From: Betaproteobacteria bacterium
GTDB lineage: Bacteria; Pseudomonadota; Gammaproteobacteria; Burkholderiales; SG8-41
Direction: 5' to 3'
DNA: 50,423 nucleotides
Assembly (NCBI GenBank): GCA_023266235.1
Contig: JAHFRL010000021.1
Span: 1 to 50,423, forward strand
The notes under the pieces: generated by a model
Databases searched by the model: none
The model's input: the letters and a program-made list of their open reading frames with translations, nothing else
What the model was told of the DNA's origin: nothing
Made by a program: the position numbers and the translations under genes
In this document: positions 7,381-15,379 of the stretch, piece by piece
How positions within the stretch are numbered: position 1 is the stretch's first letter
How the letters are laid out: each line of letters starts with the position of its first letter

Positions 7381-8142
7381 GGTATCTGCACCGCGATTTT
7401 CCTTGCTTCCCTGGCTTCGGCAGCAGAACCGCAGAGACCGACTTCCCTGAAGTCCGGAATCGAATTCGCGAGCGCCGACATTCGCGCGCTGCAGGCCGAT
7501 GACTTCGCGAATCCCGGCATGTTGTGGGTCGCGCGCGGCGAGAAGTTGTGGCGGGAGCCGGCAGGCAAGGAAAGTAAATCATGCGCGAGCTGCCACGGCG
7601 ACGTAAAGGCGGGCATGCGGGGGGTAGCAACGCGTTACCCGCTGATCGATACCGCCACTGCACGCCTGATCAATCTTGAAGGCCGCATCATGCAATGCCG
7701 CGAGCGACGCCAGCAGGCGGAACCGCTGCGCTACGAATCCGACGAGCTGCTGGCGCTCACTGCGTATGTCGCGCAGCAGTCGCGCGGCATGCCGGTCAAC
7801 GTCACGATCGACTGGCAGAATCGCAGGAATTTCGAGGCCGGGCGCGCCTTGTATTACCGCCGCGTCGGGCAGCTGAACCTGTCGTGCGCGCAGTGCCACG
7901 CAGCGAACTGGGGCAAGCAGCTCGGCCCCGAGACAATCAGCCAGGGGCACGGCAACGCGTACCCGATCTACCGGCTCGAATGGCAGACGGCGGGCTCGCT
8001 GCACCGCCGCTTCCGCAGCTGCCTGTCGGGCGTGCGCGCCGAGATGTTGCCGTACGGCGCGCCGCAATACCTCGACCTGGAATTGTTTCTGGCGTGGCGC
8101 GCGAGCGGGCTGCCGATAGAGACGCCCGGCGTCCGGCGCTGA
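7342..8142 (+). CDS. soxA: Sulfur-oxidation dihaem cytochrome SoxA
   Basis: SoxA is the catalytic subunit of SoxAX, which conjugates thiosulfate to SoxY. From the GTG at 7342 it has 266 residues: a signal peptide cut near SLASAA-EPQ (about 28), a first haem site CASCH (81-85), a conserved MQC (about 119), a second haem site CAQCH (182-186) and RSCLSG with the active-site cysteine (about C227). Both haem sites are present, unlike the one-haem SoxA of some bacteria. The GTG lies inside HIR-C with GGGGGAG about 7 nt upstream; a GTG at 7291 would give a longer N-terminus. Residues 1-13 are thus encoded by repeat DNA. soxB does not follow. Confidence 0.9.
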   Translation: MRGFTHSLIHSFTGICTAIFLASLASAAEPQRPTSLKSGIEFASADIRALQADDFANPGMLWVARGEKLWREPAGKESKSCASCHGDVKAGMRGVATRYPLIDTATARLINLEGRIMQCRERRQQAEPLRYESDELLALTAYVAQQSRGMPVNVTIDWQNRRNFEAGRALYYRRVGQLNLSCAQCHAANWGKQLGPETISQGHGNAYPIYRLEWQTAGSLHRRFRSCLSGVRAEMLPYGAPQYLDLELFLAWRASGLPIETPGVRR

Positions 8143-8156
8143 CATCTCCTTCAGTC

Positions 8157-8305
8157 CTATTTTTTCGAAGCGGGTAATGACGCTGATGTCTGGCGCGTCG
8201 CTTCAAGTTCCGAGCGCAGGAAAGTCAGGGCGTTCTTGTACAGCAGGAAGCTGTCCTGCAGGGCGATTTGATCGCGCTGCCCGCCGGGCAGCGTGAAGCG
8301 CGCGG
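8157..8305 (-). other. Possible small ORF or remnant between soxA and korB
   Basis: The minus strand is open downstream of the korB stop and reads FTLPGGQRDQIALQDSF, LLYKNALTFLRSELEA and a short tail to TAG at 8157-8159. The composition looks protein-like, but there is no ATG, GTG or TTG start after the korB stop; the only ATG (8354) is inside korB in another frame. It could be a decayed gene end or chance. No family was recognised. Confidence 0.25.
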
Positions 8306-9361
8306 CTAACGCAGTGCGGCGTTGAACTTTTCGAGCGCCACCGCGCCCGGGCACAGCTCGCGCTCGCCAAGCTGGTTGAGCGGCGTCTCAACGGTATGGA
8401 GATGCTCGTGCAGGTCGGATGATTCCGGCATGACGTAGAGCAGTCCGGTGACGACCTCGCCCTTCGCCTGATGCTGCTGGATGTAATCCATCGCCTTCAC
8501 GCGGTCGGTCGGGTCGTAGTCCGGGTGCAGCTTGCGCAGGCGCAATACGCTGCCGTCGTGCTGTCTGACCTCCACCATCGCGCCCGGCGTGTAGTCCGCG
8601 GTGATCTCGTCGCGGCCGGTGATGAAATCGAGCCGGTTCACCGCTTCGTTGTGCTCGCGCACGTAGTCGTAGCTCTTGGTCGAGCCGGCATGGTTGTTGA
8701 ACGCAATGCACGGTGACACGACGTCGATGAACGCCGCGCCGCGGTGCTCGATTGCGGCCTTGATCAGCGGCACGAGCTGCTGCTTGTCGCCGGAGAAACT
8801 GCGCGCGACGAAGGTCGCGCCCAACTGCAGCGCGAGGCTGGCCATGTCGATCGGCTCGTCGCTATTGGCCACGCCGCGTTTTGATTTCGAGCCCCTGTCC
8901 GCGGTCGCGGAAAACTGGCCCTTGGTGAGCCCGTAGACGCCGTTGTTCTCGACGATGTAGACCATGTTAACGCCGCGGCGCATGCAGTGCGCGAACTGGC
9001 CGAGCCCGATCGACGCCGAGTCGCCGTCGCCCGACACGCCCATGTAGAGCAGATCACGATTGGCGAGATTGGCGCCGGTCAGCACCGACGGCATGCGGCC
9101 ATGCACGCTGTTGAAGCCGTGCGAGTTGCCGAGGAAGTAGTCCGGCGTCTTCGAGCTGCAGCCGATGCCCGAGAGCTTGGCGACCTTGTGCGGCTCAACG
9201 TCCATCTCCCAGCACGCCTGGATGATGGCAGCGGAAATCGAGTCGTGACCGCAGCCGGCGCACAGCGTCGAGATCTTGCCTTCGTAGTCGCGGCGCGTGT
9301 AGCCAACGCTGTTCTTGCGCAAGTCCGGATGATGCAGCGTGGGTTTGGCTAAATACGTCAT
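8306..9361 (-). CDS. korB: 2-oxoacid:acceptor (ferredoxin) oxidoreductase, beta subunit
   Basis: The beta subunit binds thiamine diphosphate and decarboxylates a 2-oxoacid, most likely 2-oxoglutarate, to the acyl-CoA in the cytoplasm. It has the cysteine motif LCAGCGHDSISAAI, GIGCSSKTPDY, the ThDP motif GDGDSASIGLGQFAHCMRRG with NNGVYGLTKGQ, and DVVSPCIAFNNH. The length of 351 residues is normal. ATG at 9361 lies 28 nt after the alpha-subunit stop, so it is the third gene of a three-gene operon. The substrate is inferred from resemblance to KorB proteins of Betaproteobacteria such as Thauera and Azoarcus; pyruvate cannot be excluded. Confidence 0.85.
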   Translation of the reverse strand: MTYLAKPTLHHPDLRKNSVGYTRRDYEGKISTLCAGCGHDSISAAIIQACWEMDVEPHKVAKLSGIGCSSKTPDYFLGNSHGFNSVHGRMPSVLTGANLANRDLLYMGVSGDGDSASIGLGQFAHCMRRGVNMVYIVENNGVYGLTKGQFSATADRGSKSKRGVANSDEPIDMASLALQLGATFVARSFSGDKQQLVPLIKAAIEHRGAAFIDVVSPCIAFNNHAGSTKSYDYVREHNEAVNRLDFITGRDEITADYTPGAMVEVRQHDGSVLRLRKLHPDYDPTDRVKAMDYIQQHQAKGEVVTGLLYVMPESSDLHEHLHTVETPLNQLGERELCPGAVALEKFNAALR

Positions 9362-9389
9362 TGGTTTGCCTCAGTCCTCGATCCCGACG

Positions 9390-11228
9390 TCACGACACTG
9401 CTTTTTTCAGCGGCACCACCGAGCGCGCGGCGGCATGCTGCGAAATCTGGTCGACGATGAAGCGCGCGGTGATCGGCGTGCCGTCGTAGTGCAGCACTGA
9501 CAGCAGGCGCGTCGGATTGACTTTGGCTTCGTTGACCAGCAGCATCTTTAACTGAGCATCGCGGTTCTGCTCGATCACGAACACCCATGGGTGCGAGGCG
9601 ACAAAATCGGCGATCTCGTCCGGAAACGGAAAGCCACGCACGCGCAGCGCATTGACGTGGATGCCGCGGGCGGCCAGGACGTCGAGCGCTTCCTGCATGG
9701 CCGGGCTGGTCGAGCCGTAGAAGATCGCGCCGAAACGCGCCGGCCTTTCCGCCGGATACAGCAGCGGCTTGGGCACCAGTGCCTTGGCCGTTTCGAACTT
9801 GCGCAGCAGTCGCTGCATGTTGTCGACGTAATCGGGGCCGGTCTCGCTGTAGCGCGCGTAGCGGTCCTTGGTGGTGCCACGCGTGAAGAAAGCGCCGCGC
9901 TGCGGGTGCGTGCCGGGATAAGTGCGATAGGCAATGCCGTCGCCGTCGACGTCGAGGTAGCGGCCGAAGTCCTTGCCGGCCGCGAGCTCTGCGTGCGTCA
10001 TCACCTTGCCGCGGTCATAGGCGCGCGCGTCATCCCACTGCATTGGCTCGCACAGGCGCGCATTCATGCCGATATCGAGATCGGTCAGCATGAACACCGG
10101 CGTCTGCAGCCGGTCGGCGAGGTCGAACGCCCTGGCCGCAAACTCAAAACACTCGGTCGGATCTTCGGGGAACAGCAGCACGTGCTTGGTATCGCCGTGC
10201 GACGCATAGGCGCAGGACAGCAGGTCCGACTGCTGGGTGCGCGTCGGCATGCCGGTCGACGGTCCGCCGCGCTGCACATCGATCAGCACCACCGGGATTT
10301 CCGCGAAGTAGGCGAGCCCGATGAATTCCGTCATCAGCGAGATGCCGGGCCCCGAGGTCGCGGTGAACGCGCGCGCGCCGTTCCAGCCGGCGCCGATCGC
10401 AATGCCGATCGAGGCGAGCTCGTCCTCGGCCTGCACGATCGCGAACTTGTGCTTGCCGGTCGCGGGATCGACGCGGTATTTCTGGCAATGCCTGATGAAG
10501 GCTTCGGCCAGCGAGGACGAGGGCGTGATCGGATACCACGCGCACACCGTCGCGCCGCCGTAGACGGCGCCGAGCGCCGCCGCGCTGTTGCCGTCGATGA
10601 AAATCTTGCTGCCGACGTTGTTCGCGCGTTTCACGCGCAGCCCGATCGGGCAGCTGAGGTGTTGCAGCGCGTAGTCGCGCCCGAGCCGCAGCGCCTTCAC
10701 GTTCGACTGCAGCAGCGCTTCCTTGCCCTTGTATTGCTCCGAGAACAGGCGCTCGATCTCGACCGGGTCGATATCGAGCAGTGCGGAGAGCGCGCCGACA
10801 TAAATAATGTTCTTGAACAATTGCCGCTGGCGCGGGTCGTTGTAGGTCGCGTTGCAGATTTCGGTCAGCGGCATGCCGATCACGTTGACGTCGTCGCGGA
10901 AGCTGGATTTCGGCAGCGGCTTGGTGCTGTCGTAGAACACGTAGCCGCCCGCTTCAATCTCCCTCAGGTCGGTGTCCCATGTCTGCGGGTTCATCGCCAC
11001 CATCAGGTCGACGCCGCCGCGCCGGCCCTGATAGCCGTCCTCGCTGACGCGCACTTCGTACCACGTCGGCAGGCCCTGGATGTTGGACGGAAAAATGTTG
11101 CGCGGGGAAATCGGCACGCCCATGCGCAGGATAGCGCGCGCGAACAGTTCGTTGGCGGAGGCTGACCCCGAACCGTTGACGTTGGCGAACTTGACGACAA
11201 AGTTGTTGGTGGCCTCGATGTGTTTCAT
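9390..11228 (-). CDS. korA: 2-oxoacid:acceptor oxidoreductase, fused gamma-alpha subunit
   Basis: The first 190 residues are a gamma-type domain (VKFANVNGSGSASANELFARAI, then MVAMNPQTW). The rest is the alpha domain, with GNSAAALGAVYGGATVCAWYP, ITPSSSLAEAF and the late TSPAMQEALDVLAARGIHVNAL. I chose ATG at 11228 (612 residues) because the upstream gene ends in the overlap ATGA; the longer frame from 11351 runs inside that gene's cysteine-rich end and is spurious. It forms the catalytic heteromer with KorB. The overlap and the order match the NADP-linked 2-oxoglutarate oxidoreductases of anaerobic aromatic degraders, where the third subunit passes electrons to NADP. Confidence 0.87.
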   Translation of the reverse strand: MKHIEATNNFVVKFANVNGSGSASANELFARAILRMGVPISPRNIFPSNIQGLPTWYEVRVSEDGYQGRRGGVDLMVAMNPQTWDTDLREIEAGGYVFYDSTKPLPKSSFRDDVNVIGMPLTEICNATYNDPRQRQLFKNIIYVGALSALLDIDPVEIERLFSEQYKGKEALLQSNVKALRLGRDYALQHLSCPIGLRVKRANNVGSKIFIDGNSAAALGAVYGGATVCAWYPITPSSSLAEAFIRHCQKYRVDPATGKHKFAIVQAEDELASIGIAIGAGWNGARAFTATSGPGISLMTEFIGLAYFAEIPVVLIDVQRGGPSTGMPTRTQQSDLLSCAYASHGDTKHVLLFPEDPTECFEFAARAFDLADRLQTPVFMLTDLDIGMNARLCEPMQWDDARAYDRGKVMTHAELAAGKDFGRYLDVDGDGIAYRTYPGTHPQRGAFFTRGTTKDRYARYSETGPDYVDNMQRLLRKFETAKALVPKPLLYPAERPARFGAIFYGSTSPAMQEALDVLAARGIHVNALRVRGFPFPDEIADFVASHPWVFVIEQNRDAQLKMLLVNEAKVNPTRLLSVLHYDGTPITARFIVDQISQHAAARSVVPLKKAVS

Positions 11229-13048
11229 GCGGCTTTCCGTTGCGGCTTGTTGCGGCACCCGGGCCCGGCGTGCGTCATGTCCAGCAAAAACTTCTGCATG
11301 TCCCACGCTCCCGTCGGGCAGCGCTCGGCGCACAGCCCGCAGTGCAGGCACACGTCCTCGTCCTTGGCCATGATGCGGCCGGTCTTGAGCGCATCCGACA
11401 CGTAGATATCCTGAGACAGATTATTCGCCGGCGCGTTCAGGCGCGTGCGCAGGTCGTTCTCGTCGCCGTTCGCCGTGAACGTGATGCAGTCCATCGGGCA
11501 GATGTCGACGCACGCGTCGCACTCGATGCACAGCCTGGGCGCGAATACGGTTTGTGCGTCGCAATTCAGGCAGCGTTCCGCTTCGGCCAGCGCGAGCTTG
11601 GGATCGAAGCCGAGCTCGACTTCGACCTTGATGTTTTTCAGCGCAATCTTCTGGTCCTTGAGCGGCACTTTGTAGCGCTGATCGTTGGAGATCGCGTTGT
11701 CGTAGCTCCACTCGTGGATGCCCATCTTCTGCGACGCGAGGTTCACCAGCGGCGACGGGCGCTCCCGGAGGTCCTCGCCGTGGCACAGCTTGTCGATCGA
11801 GATCGCCGCGTCGTGGCCGTGCGCGACCGCCCAGATGATGTTTTTGGGGCCGAACGCGGAATCGCCGCCGAAGAACACGTTGGGGATGGTCGCTTGCAGG
11901 GTGACCTTATCGACGGCCGGCAGGCCCCACCTGTCGAACTCGAGGCCGATATCGCGCTCGATCCACGGGAACGCGTTTTCCTGGCCGACGGCGACCAGCA
12001 CGTCGTCGCATTCGTGGTGCACGTCCGGCTCGCCGGTCGGCACCAGGTTGCGGCGGCCTTGGGCGTCATATTCAGCTTTGACTTTCTCGAACGTGACGCC
12101 GTTGAGCCTGCCGTTCAGATGCGTGAAGGCTTTCGGCACCAGGTAATTGAGGATTGGGATACCTTCATGCTGCGCGTCTTCTTTTTCCCACGGCGAGGCT
12201 TTCATCTCCTCGAAGCCCGAGCGCACGATCACTTTCACGTCCTCGCCGCCCAGACGCTTGGATGAGCGGCAGCAGTCCATCGCGGTGTTGCCGCCGCCAA
12301 GCACGATCACGCGCCTGCCGATCCTGTCGATGTGGCCGAAGGACACGCTCGAGAGCCAGTCGATGCCGATGTGGACGTTTTTCGCCGCCTCCTTGCGCCC
12401 CGGGATGTCGAGGTCGCGCCCGCGCGGCGCGCCGGTGCCGACGAAAATCGCGTCGTATTTCTCGGCGAGCAGCTGCTTGAGGCTGTCGATGCGGCTCCCG
12501 CCACGGAACTCGACGCCGATGGCGAGGATGTAGCCGACTTCCTCGTCGATCACGGATTCGGGCAGGCGGAATTTCGGGATCTGGGTGCGGATCATGCCGC
12601 CGGCCTGGCGGTCGCCGTCGAACAGCGTGATTGCATAGCCGAGCGGCGCGAGGTCGCGCGCGAGGGTGAGCGACGCCGGGCCGGCGCCGATCAGCGCGAT
12701 GCGCTTGCCGTTTTTCGTGGCCGGCGCCGTGGGCAGGCGCCCGCGGATGTCTTCCTTGTAGTCGGCGGCCACCCGCTTCAAGCGGCAGATCGCAACCGGT
12801 TCGGGTTTTCCCCCGTTGTTTTTCTCGACGCGGCCGCGGCGGCACGCCGGTTCGCACGGGCGGTCGCAGGTGCGGCCGAGAATGCCGGGGAACACGTTCG
12901 ATTCCCAGTTGATCATGTAGGCGTCGCCGTAGCGGCCGGCGGCGATCAACCGGATGTATTCAGGAACGGGGGTATGGGCGGGACACGCCCACTGACAATC
13001 GACGACTTTATGGAAATAGTCTGGCTGGTGGATATCGGTGGGCTTCAA
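11225..13048 (-). CDS. korC: FAD/Fe-S NAD(P)H oxidoreductase subunit (GltD-like) of the 2-oxoacid oxidoreductase
   Basis: This 607-residue protein couples ferredoxin-type clusters to NAD(P)H. An N-terminal cysteine domain (CQWACPAHTPVPEY, then CDRPCEPACRRG) resembles the glutamate synthase small subunit. An FAD site, IALIGAGPASLTLARDLAPLG, and an NAD(P) site, VIVLGGGNTAMDCCRSSKRLG, follow. The C-terminus holds two 4Fe-4S motifs, CIECDACVDICPMDC and CLHCGLCAERCPTG. It is first in the operon and overlaps korA by four bases. The name korC follows the three-subunit enzymes of Azoarcus/Thauera type and is an inference. The 322-nt region upstream should hold the promoter. Confidence 0.8.
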   Translation of the reverse strand: MKPTDIHQPDYFHKVVDCQWACPAHTPVPEYIRLIAAGRYGDAYMINWESNVFPGILGRTCDRPCEPACRRGRVEKNNGGKPEPVAICRLKRVAADYKEDIRGRLPTAPATKNGKRIALIGAGPASLTLARDLAPLGYAITLFDGDRQAGGMIRTQIPKFRLPESVIDEEVGYILAIGVEFRGGSRIDSLKQLLAEKYDAIFVGTGAPRGRDLDIPGRKEAAKNVHIGIDWLSSVSFGHIDRIGRRVIVLGGGNTAMDCCRSSKRLGGEDVKVIVRSGFEEMKASPWEKEDAQHEGIPILNYLVPKAFTHLNGRLNGVTFEKVKAEYDAQGRRNLVPTGEPDVHHECDDVLVAVGQENAFPWIERDIGLEFDRWGLPAVDKVTLQATIPNVFFGGDSAFGPKNIIWAVAHGHDAAISIDKLCHGEDLRERPSPLVNLASQKMGIHEWSYDNAISNDQRYKVPLKDQKIALKNIKVEVELGFDPKLALAEAERCLNCDAQTVFAPRLCIECDACVDICPMDCITFTANGDENDLRTRLNAPANNLSQDIYVSDALKTGRIMAKDEDVCLHCGLCAERCPTGAWDMQKFLLDMTHAGPGCRNKPQRKAA

Positions 13049-13370
13049 CGCGTCTCCTTGCCACGCCCCTTTTCGTTCTTCACTGCTCAGCTGTGCCGGT
13101 GAGACGTACTAACGCTTGAGCCTTAAAACGGTGCATGGCGCCTTTGCTGGCCGCTAGTTTACGCCCATGTTGCTACGCTGAAAAGCCCTGCAATATCAAG
13201 CACTAGTGATTAATGTGATGGCGTTGCGGCGGCGGGCATGGGCGGGTGCCGCGGAACGCCTTGATCCGCAGCGGGCGGCAACGCGAAACGCCGGTGTTAA
13301 ACCTTTAATTTGAAACTGAAAAGAACGATTTATTCCGCCGCTGGGGAGCAAGTAAGACTACAATGATAAT
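13049..13370. other. Divergent intergenic region, 322 nt
   Basis: It lies between the korC start (minus) and a hypothetical gene (plus). Bases 13200-13290 are GC-rich with short overlapping dyads such as GGCGG/CCGCC. A TACAAT at 13359-13364 lies just before the GTG at 13371, so that gene might have a very short leader. No open frame, RNA gene or recognised regulator site was seen. It probably carries two divergent promoters. Confidence 0.4.
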
Positions 13371-13784
13371 GTGAATATCCAGGACAGAAAGCCAGGCATG
13401 AAACCAAAAATCACGGTCGCGTGGGAACAACTCGGCACCGTCGGCGGCACGCGCTATGACTCATCGAAATGGACCGAAGACCGCTCGACGCTCTGGGTCA
13501 CGCTCTGGTCCGACCAGCTGAAGCGCGTGAGAAGCGGGGTCTACCGCTATACGCTGTGCGAGGACAAGGACCTCGAGCGCACCACCGGTGCGCGCCATCA
13601 CGCCAATGTCCATGAAGCGATCGAGCGCGGCGCGCCGATGCGCGGGTTTCTCGTGTGGCCGAAGCAGGAGGTAAACGCGCAAGGCCAGCGCGGGATCGAA
13701 AACGCGGACGCCACGCGGCAATACGAGATCGAGATCGAAAGCCGCGAGGGTAACCTGGTCGTGGCGCTCGCGAAGGGGATGTAG
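13371..13784 (+). CDS. Hypothetical protein
   Basis: I do not recognise this protein. It has 137 residues from the GTG at 13371, or 128 from the ATG at 13398 (MKPKITVAWEQLGTVGG). It is soluble, with many charged residues, aromatic patches (WTEDRSTLWVTLWSDQLK) and no signal or membrane segment. Codon use looks like that of its neighbours, and it stands alone between a divergent operon and a convergent gene, with a good terminator 50 nt after its stop. The ATG is preceded by a weak purine stretch. It is probably a real gene, because the frame is long and strongly biased, but its function is unknown. Confidence 0.6.
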   Translation: MNIQDRKPGMKPKITVAWEQLGTVGGTRYDSSKWTEDRSTLWVTLWSDQLKRVRSGVYRYTLCEDKDLERTTGARHHANVHEAIERGAPMRGFLVWPKQEVNAQGQRGIENADATRQYEIEIESREGNLVVALAKGM

Positions 13785-13834
13785 TCAGGCGCGTTGCGCT
13801 GACATTACGCGCGTCGTCTTGGCCGCCAACAGGC

Positions 13835-13860
13835 AAAAGCCACCGTTGCGGTGGCTTTTT
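13835..13860. terminator. Bidirectional rho-independent terminator
   Basis: A perfect 11-bp stem, AAAAGCCACCG (13835-13845) with its complement at 13849-13859, has a 3-nt TTG loop and ends in a T-run on the plus strand and A-run/T-run on the other. It lies between convergent genes and can serve both. Confidence 0.9.
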
Positions 13861-13933
13861 GTTGTTACCTGGCCGGGTCCTGATCTGCGACGGGGGACGA
13901 GGAGTCCCCGGCCACGCTCACACAACCATCGCA

Positions 13934-15118
13934 TCAGTGGCCCGCCGGGTCGTTCCATTGCGGCAGCAGGACGATGCTGTTGGGATTGAAGCCTTTGTCC
14001 TTGAGCGTGTCGATGCTGCCGATGACCGCTTCCTTCTGCATATCAATCACCGTGATCGATCCGTCGCTCATTCCGGGTAGGTTCAAGAACGCGTTCTGAA
14101 CATATGCGTAGCGCCCATCCAGCGTGAACGCGACATGGTGTGCTCCTTCAGCCGCCGGGAACGATTTCAACAGCTTCGGATTGGCCGGATCCTTGCCGAT
14201 GTCGAAGAGGTGCAGCTGGCCGGGTTTTGCGGTGGTGACATAAAGACGGCTGCCCTTCTTGTTGAAGTAAATTTCGAGCGGCACGCCGGCCTTGATCGGA
14301 CCAAAATCGTATACCTGCTTCACCGTGAAGCTTTTCTTCACGGGGTCCCAGGTGGCGGTCGAAAGCGTGCCTGCATACATGTTGGTCACGTATGCGACCG
14401 GCGGCTTGGCTCCCGGGACAAACAGGATTTCCACAGGCGCTTCGCCGCTCGGCGAAGCTTTGGTCGACACTTTATGCGTCGCCACTGTCTCGCTGGTGCT
14501 CGCCTTGATTTCCTGGATGGTCTCGCCGGCATCGCCGAGGTCCGACGCCCGCACCGTGCTCGTCAGCAGGACGCGGTCGATGCCGTCATGAATCGCGATG
14601 CCGTGCGGATACGGCTTCGGCAACGAAACCGCTTTGATGGGTTTGTCGGCGACCGCGTCACCGACCATCATCGTTTGTGAGCCCATGCAACTCAGGAACC
14701 ATTTTTTGTTGTCGGCGGAAAACACGACGTCCTCGCCAACAGTGCAGCCGGGCACGTCGATTTTCTTGATCTGATACGGCTTGCGCTTCATGTCGATTAC
14801 GCGCAATTCGGATTTCCCCAGCGCCGTCACGTAGGCTTTTGAGGCGTCCTTGTTGTAAAAGATATGATGGGCGACCGTATCCGGCGGCAACGGCAGGTCC
14901 GTGACGATTTTGCCGAAGTTCCTGGATTTCGGGTCGACGTCGATGATCGCGATGCCTTCCCGGCGGTCCTGCGGTGCGACCGGACGCTTCAGGGCTTTCA
15001 AAGAGTCCGCCGATTTGGTCTCGTAATTCATCATCGCGAGAATCTCGCCGTGCGCGAATATTGGCAGCGCGGCAAGCACGATCGCGGCGCCGAAAAGAAG
15101 CGGGTGCTGATGTTTCAT
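13934..15118 (-). CDS. Secreted YncE-like beta-propeller protein
   Basis: The protein begins with a clear signal peptide (MKHQHPLLFGAAIVLAALP to about FAHG) and continues as repeated blades, for example AHHIFYNKDASKAYVTALGKSELRVIDM, GVPLEIYFNKKGSRLYVTT and GAHHVAFTLDGRYAYVQNAF, in which the Y-V-T pattern of YVTN-type propellers recurs. It should be periplasmic. I chose ATG at 15118, 394 residues, because GGGGAGGTAA lies just upstream; the ORF extends to 15166. Its partner or ligand is unknown. It is divergent from a large membrane protein and shares a 261-nt promoter region with it, which suggests but does not prove a common role. Confidence 0.75.
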   Translation of the reverse strand: MKHQHPLLFGAAIVLAALPIFAHGEILAMMNYETKSADSLKALKRPVAPQDRREGIAIIDVDPKSRNFGKIVTDLPLPPDTVAHHIFYNKDASKAYVTALGKSELRVIDMKRKPYQIKKIDVPGCTVGEDVVFSADNKKWFLSCMGSQTMMVGDAVADKPIKAVSLPKPYPHGIAIHDGIDRVLLTSTVRASDLGDAGETIQEIKASTSETVATHKVSTKASPSGEAPVEILFVPGAKPPVAYVTNMYAGTLSTATWDPVKKSFTVKQVYDFGPIKAGVPLEIYFNKKGSRLYVTTAKPGQLHLFDIGKDPANPKLLKSFPAAEGAHHVAFTLDGRYAYVQNAFLNLPGMSDGSITVIDMQKEAVIGSIDTLKDKGFNPNSIVLLPQWNDPAGH

Positions 15119-15379
15119 GGTTACCTCCCCTGGATTGCCCGTTCGGAAAAGCGATACTGCGATCAACGCTGCGGCGCGGCCATCAGGCTGTGCGTCCTGG
15201 ACTTGGACGATGATTTCCAGCCTCGGCAGGTCAGTAGCGCGAACGCCGTAAAATAGTCCGCTTCGCGGGCGGTCATGTCAAATTCGGTGCATAAATGCCG
15301 GTCGGTTTCCCCTAAGGCAATGAATCCTTAAATAATACCAGGGACAATACGGTAACGAGAACAAGGCTCTGAGCAACTT

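Noticed and set aside
9591..11165. A 524-codon open frame on the plus strand opposite korA
   Set aside because: Antisense shadow in GC-rich DNA; korA has clear motifs and operon overlaps.
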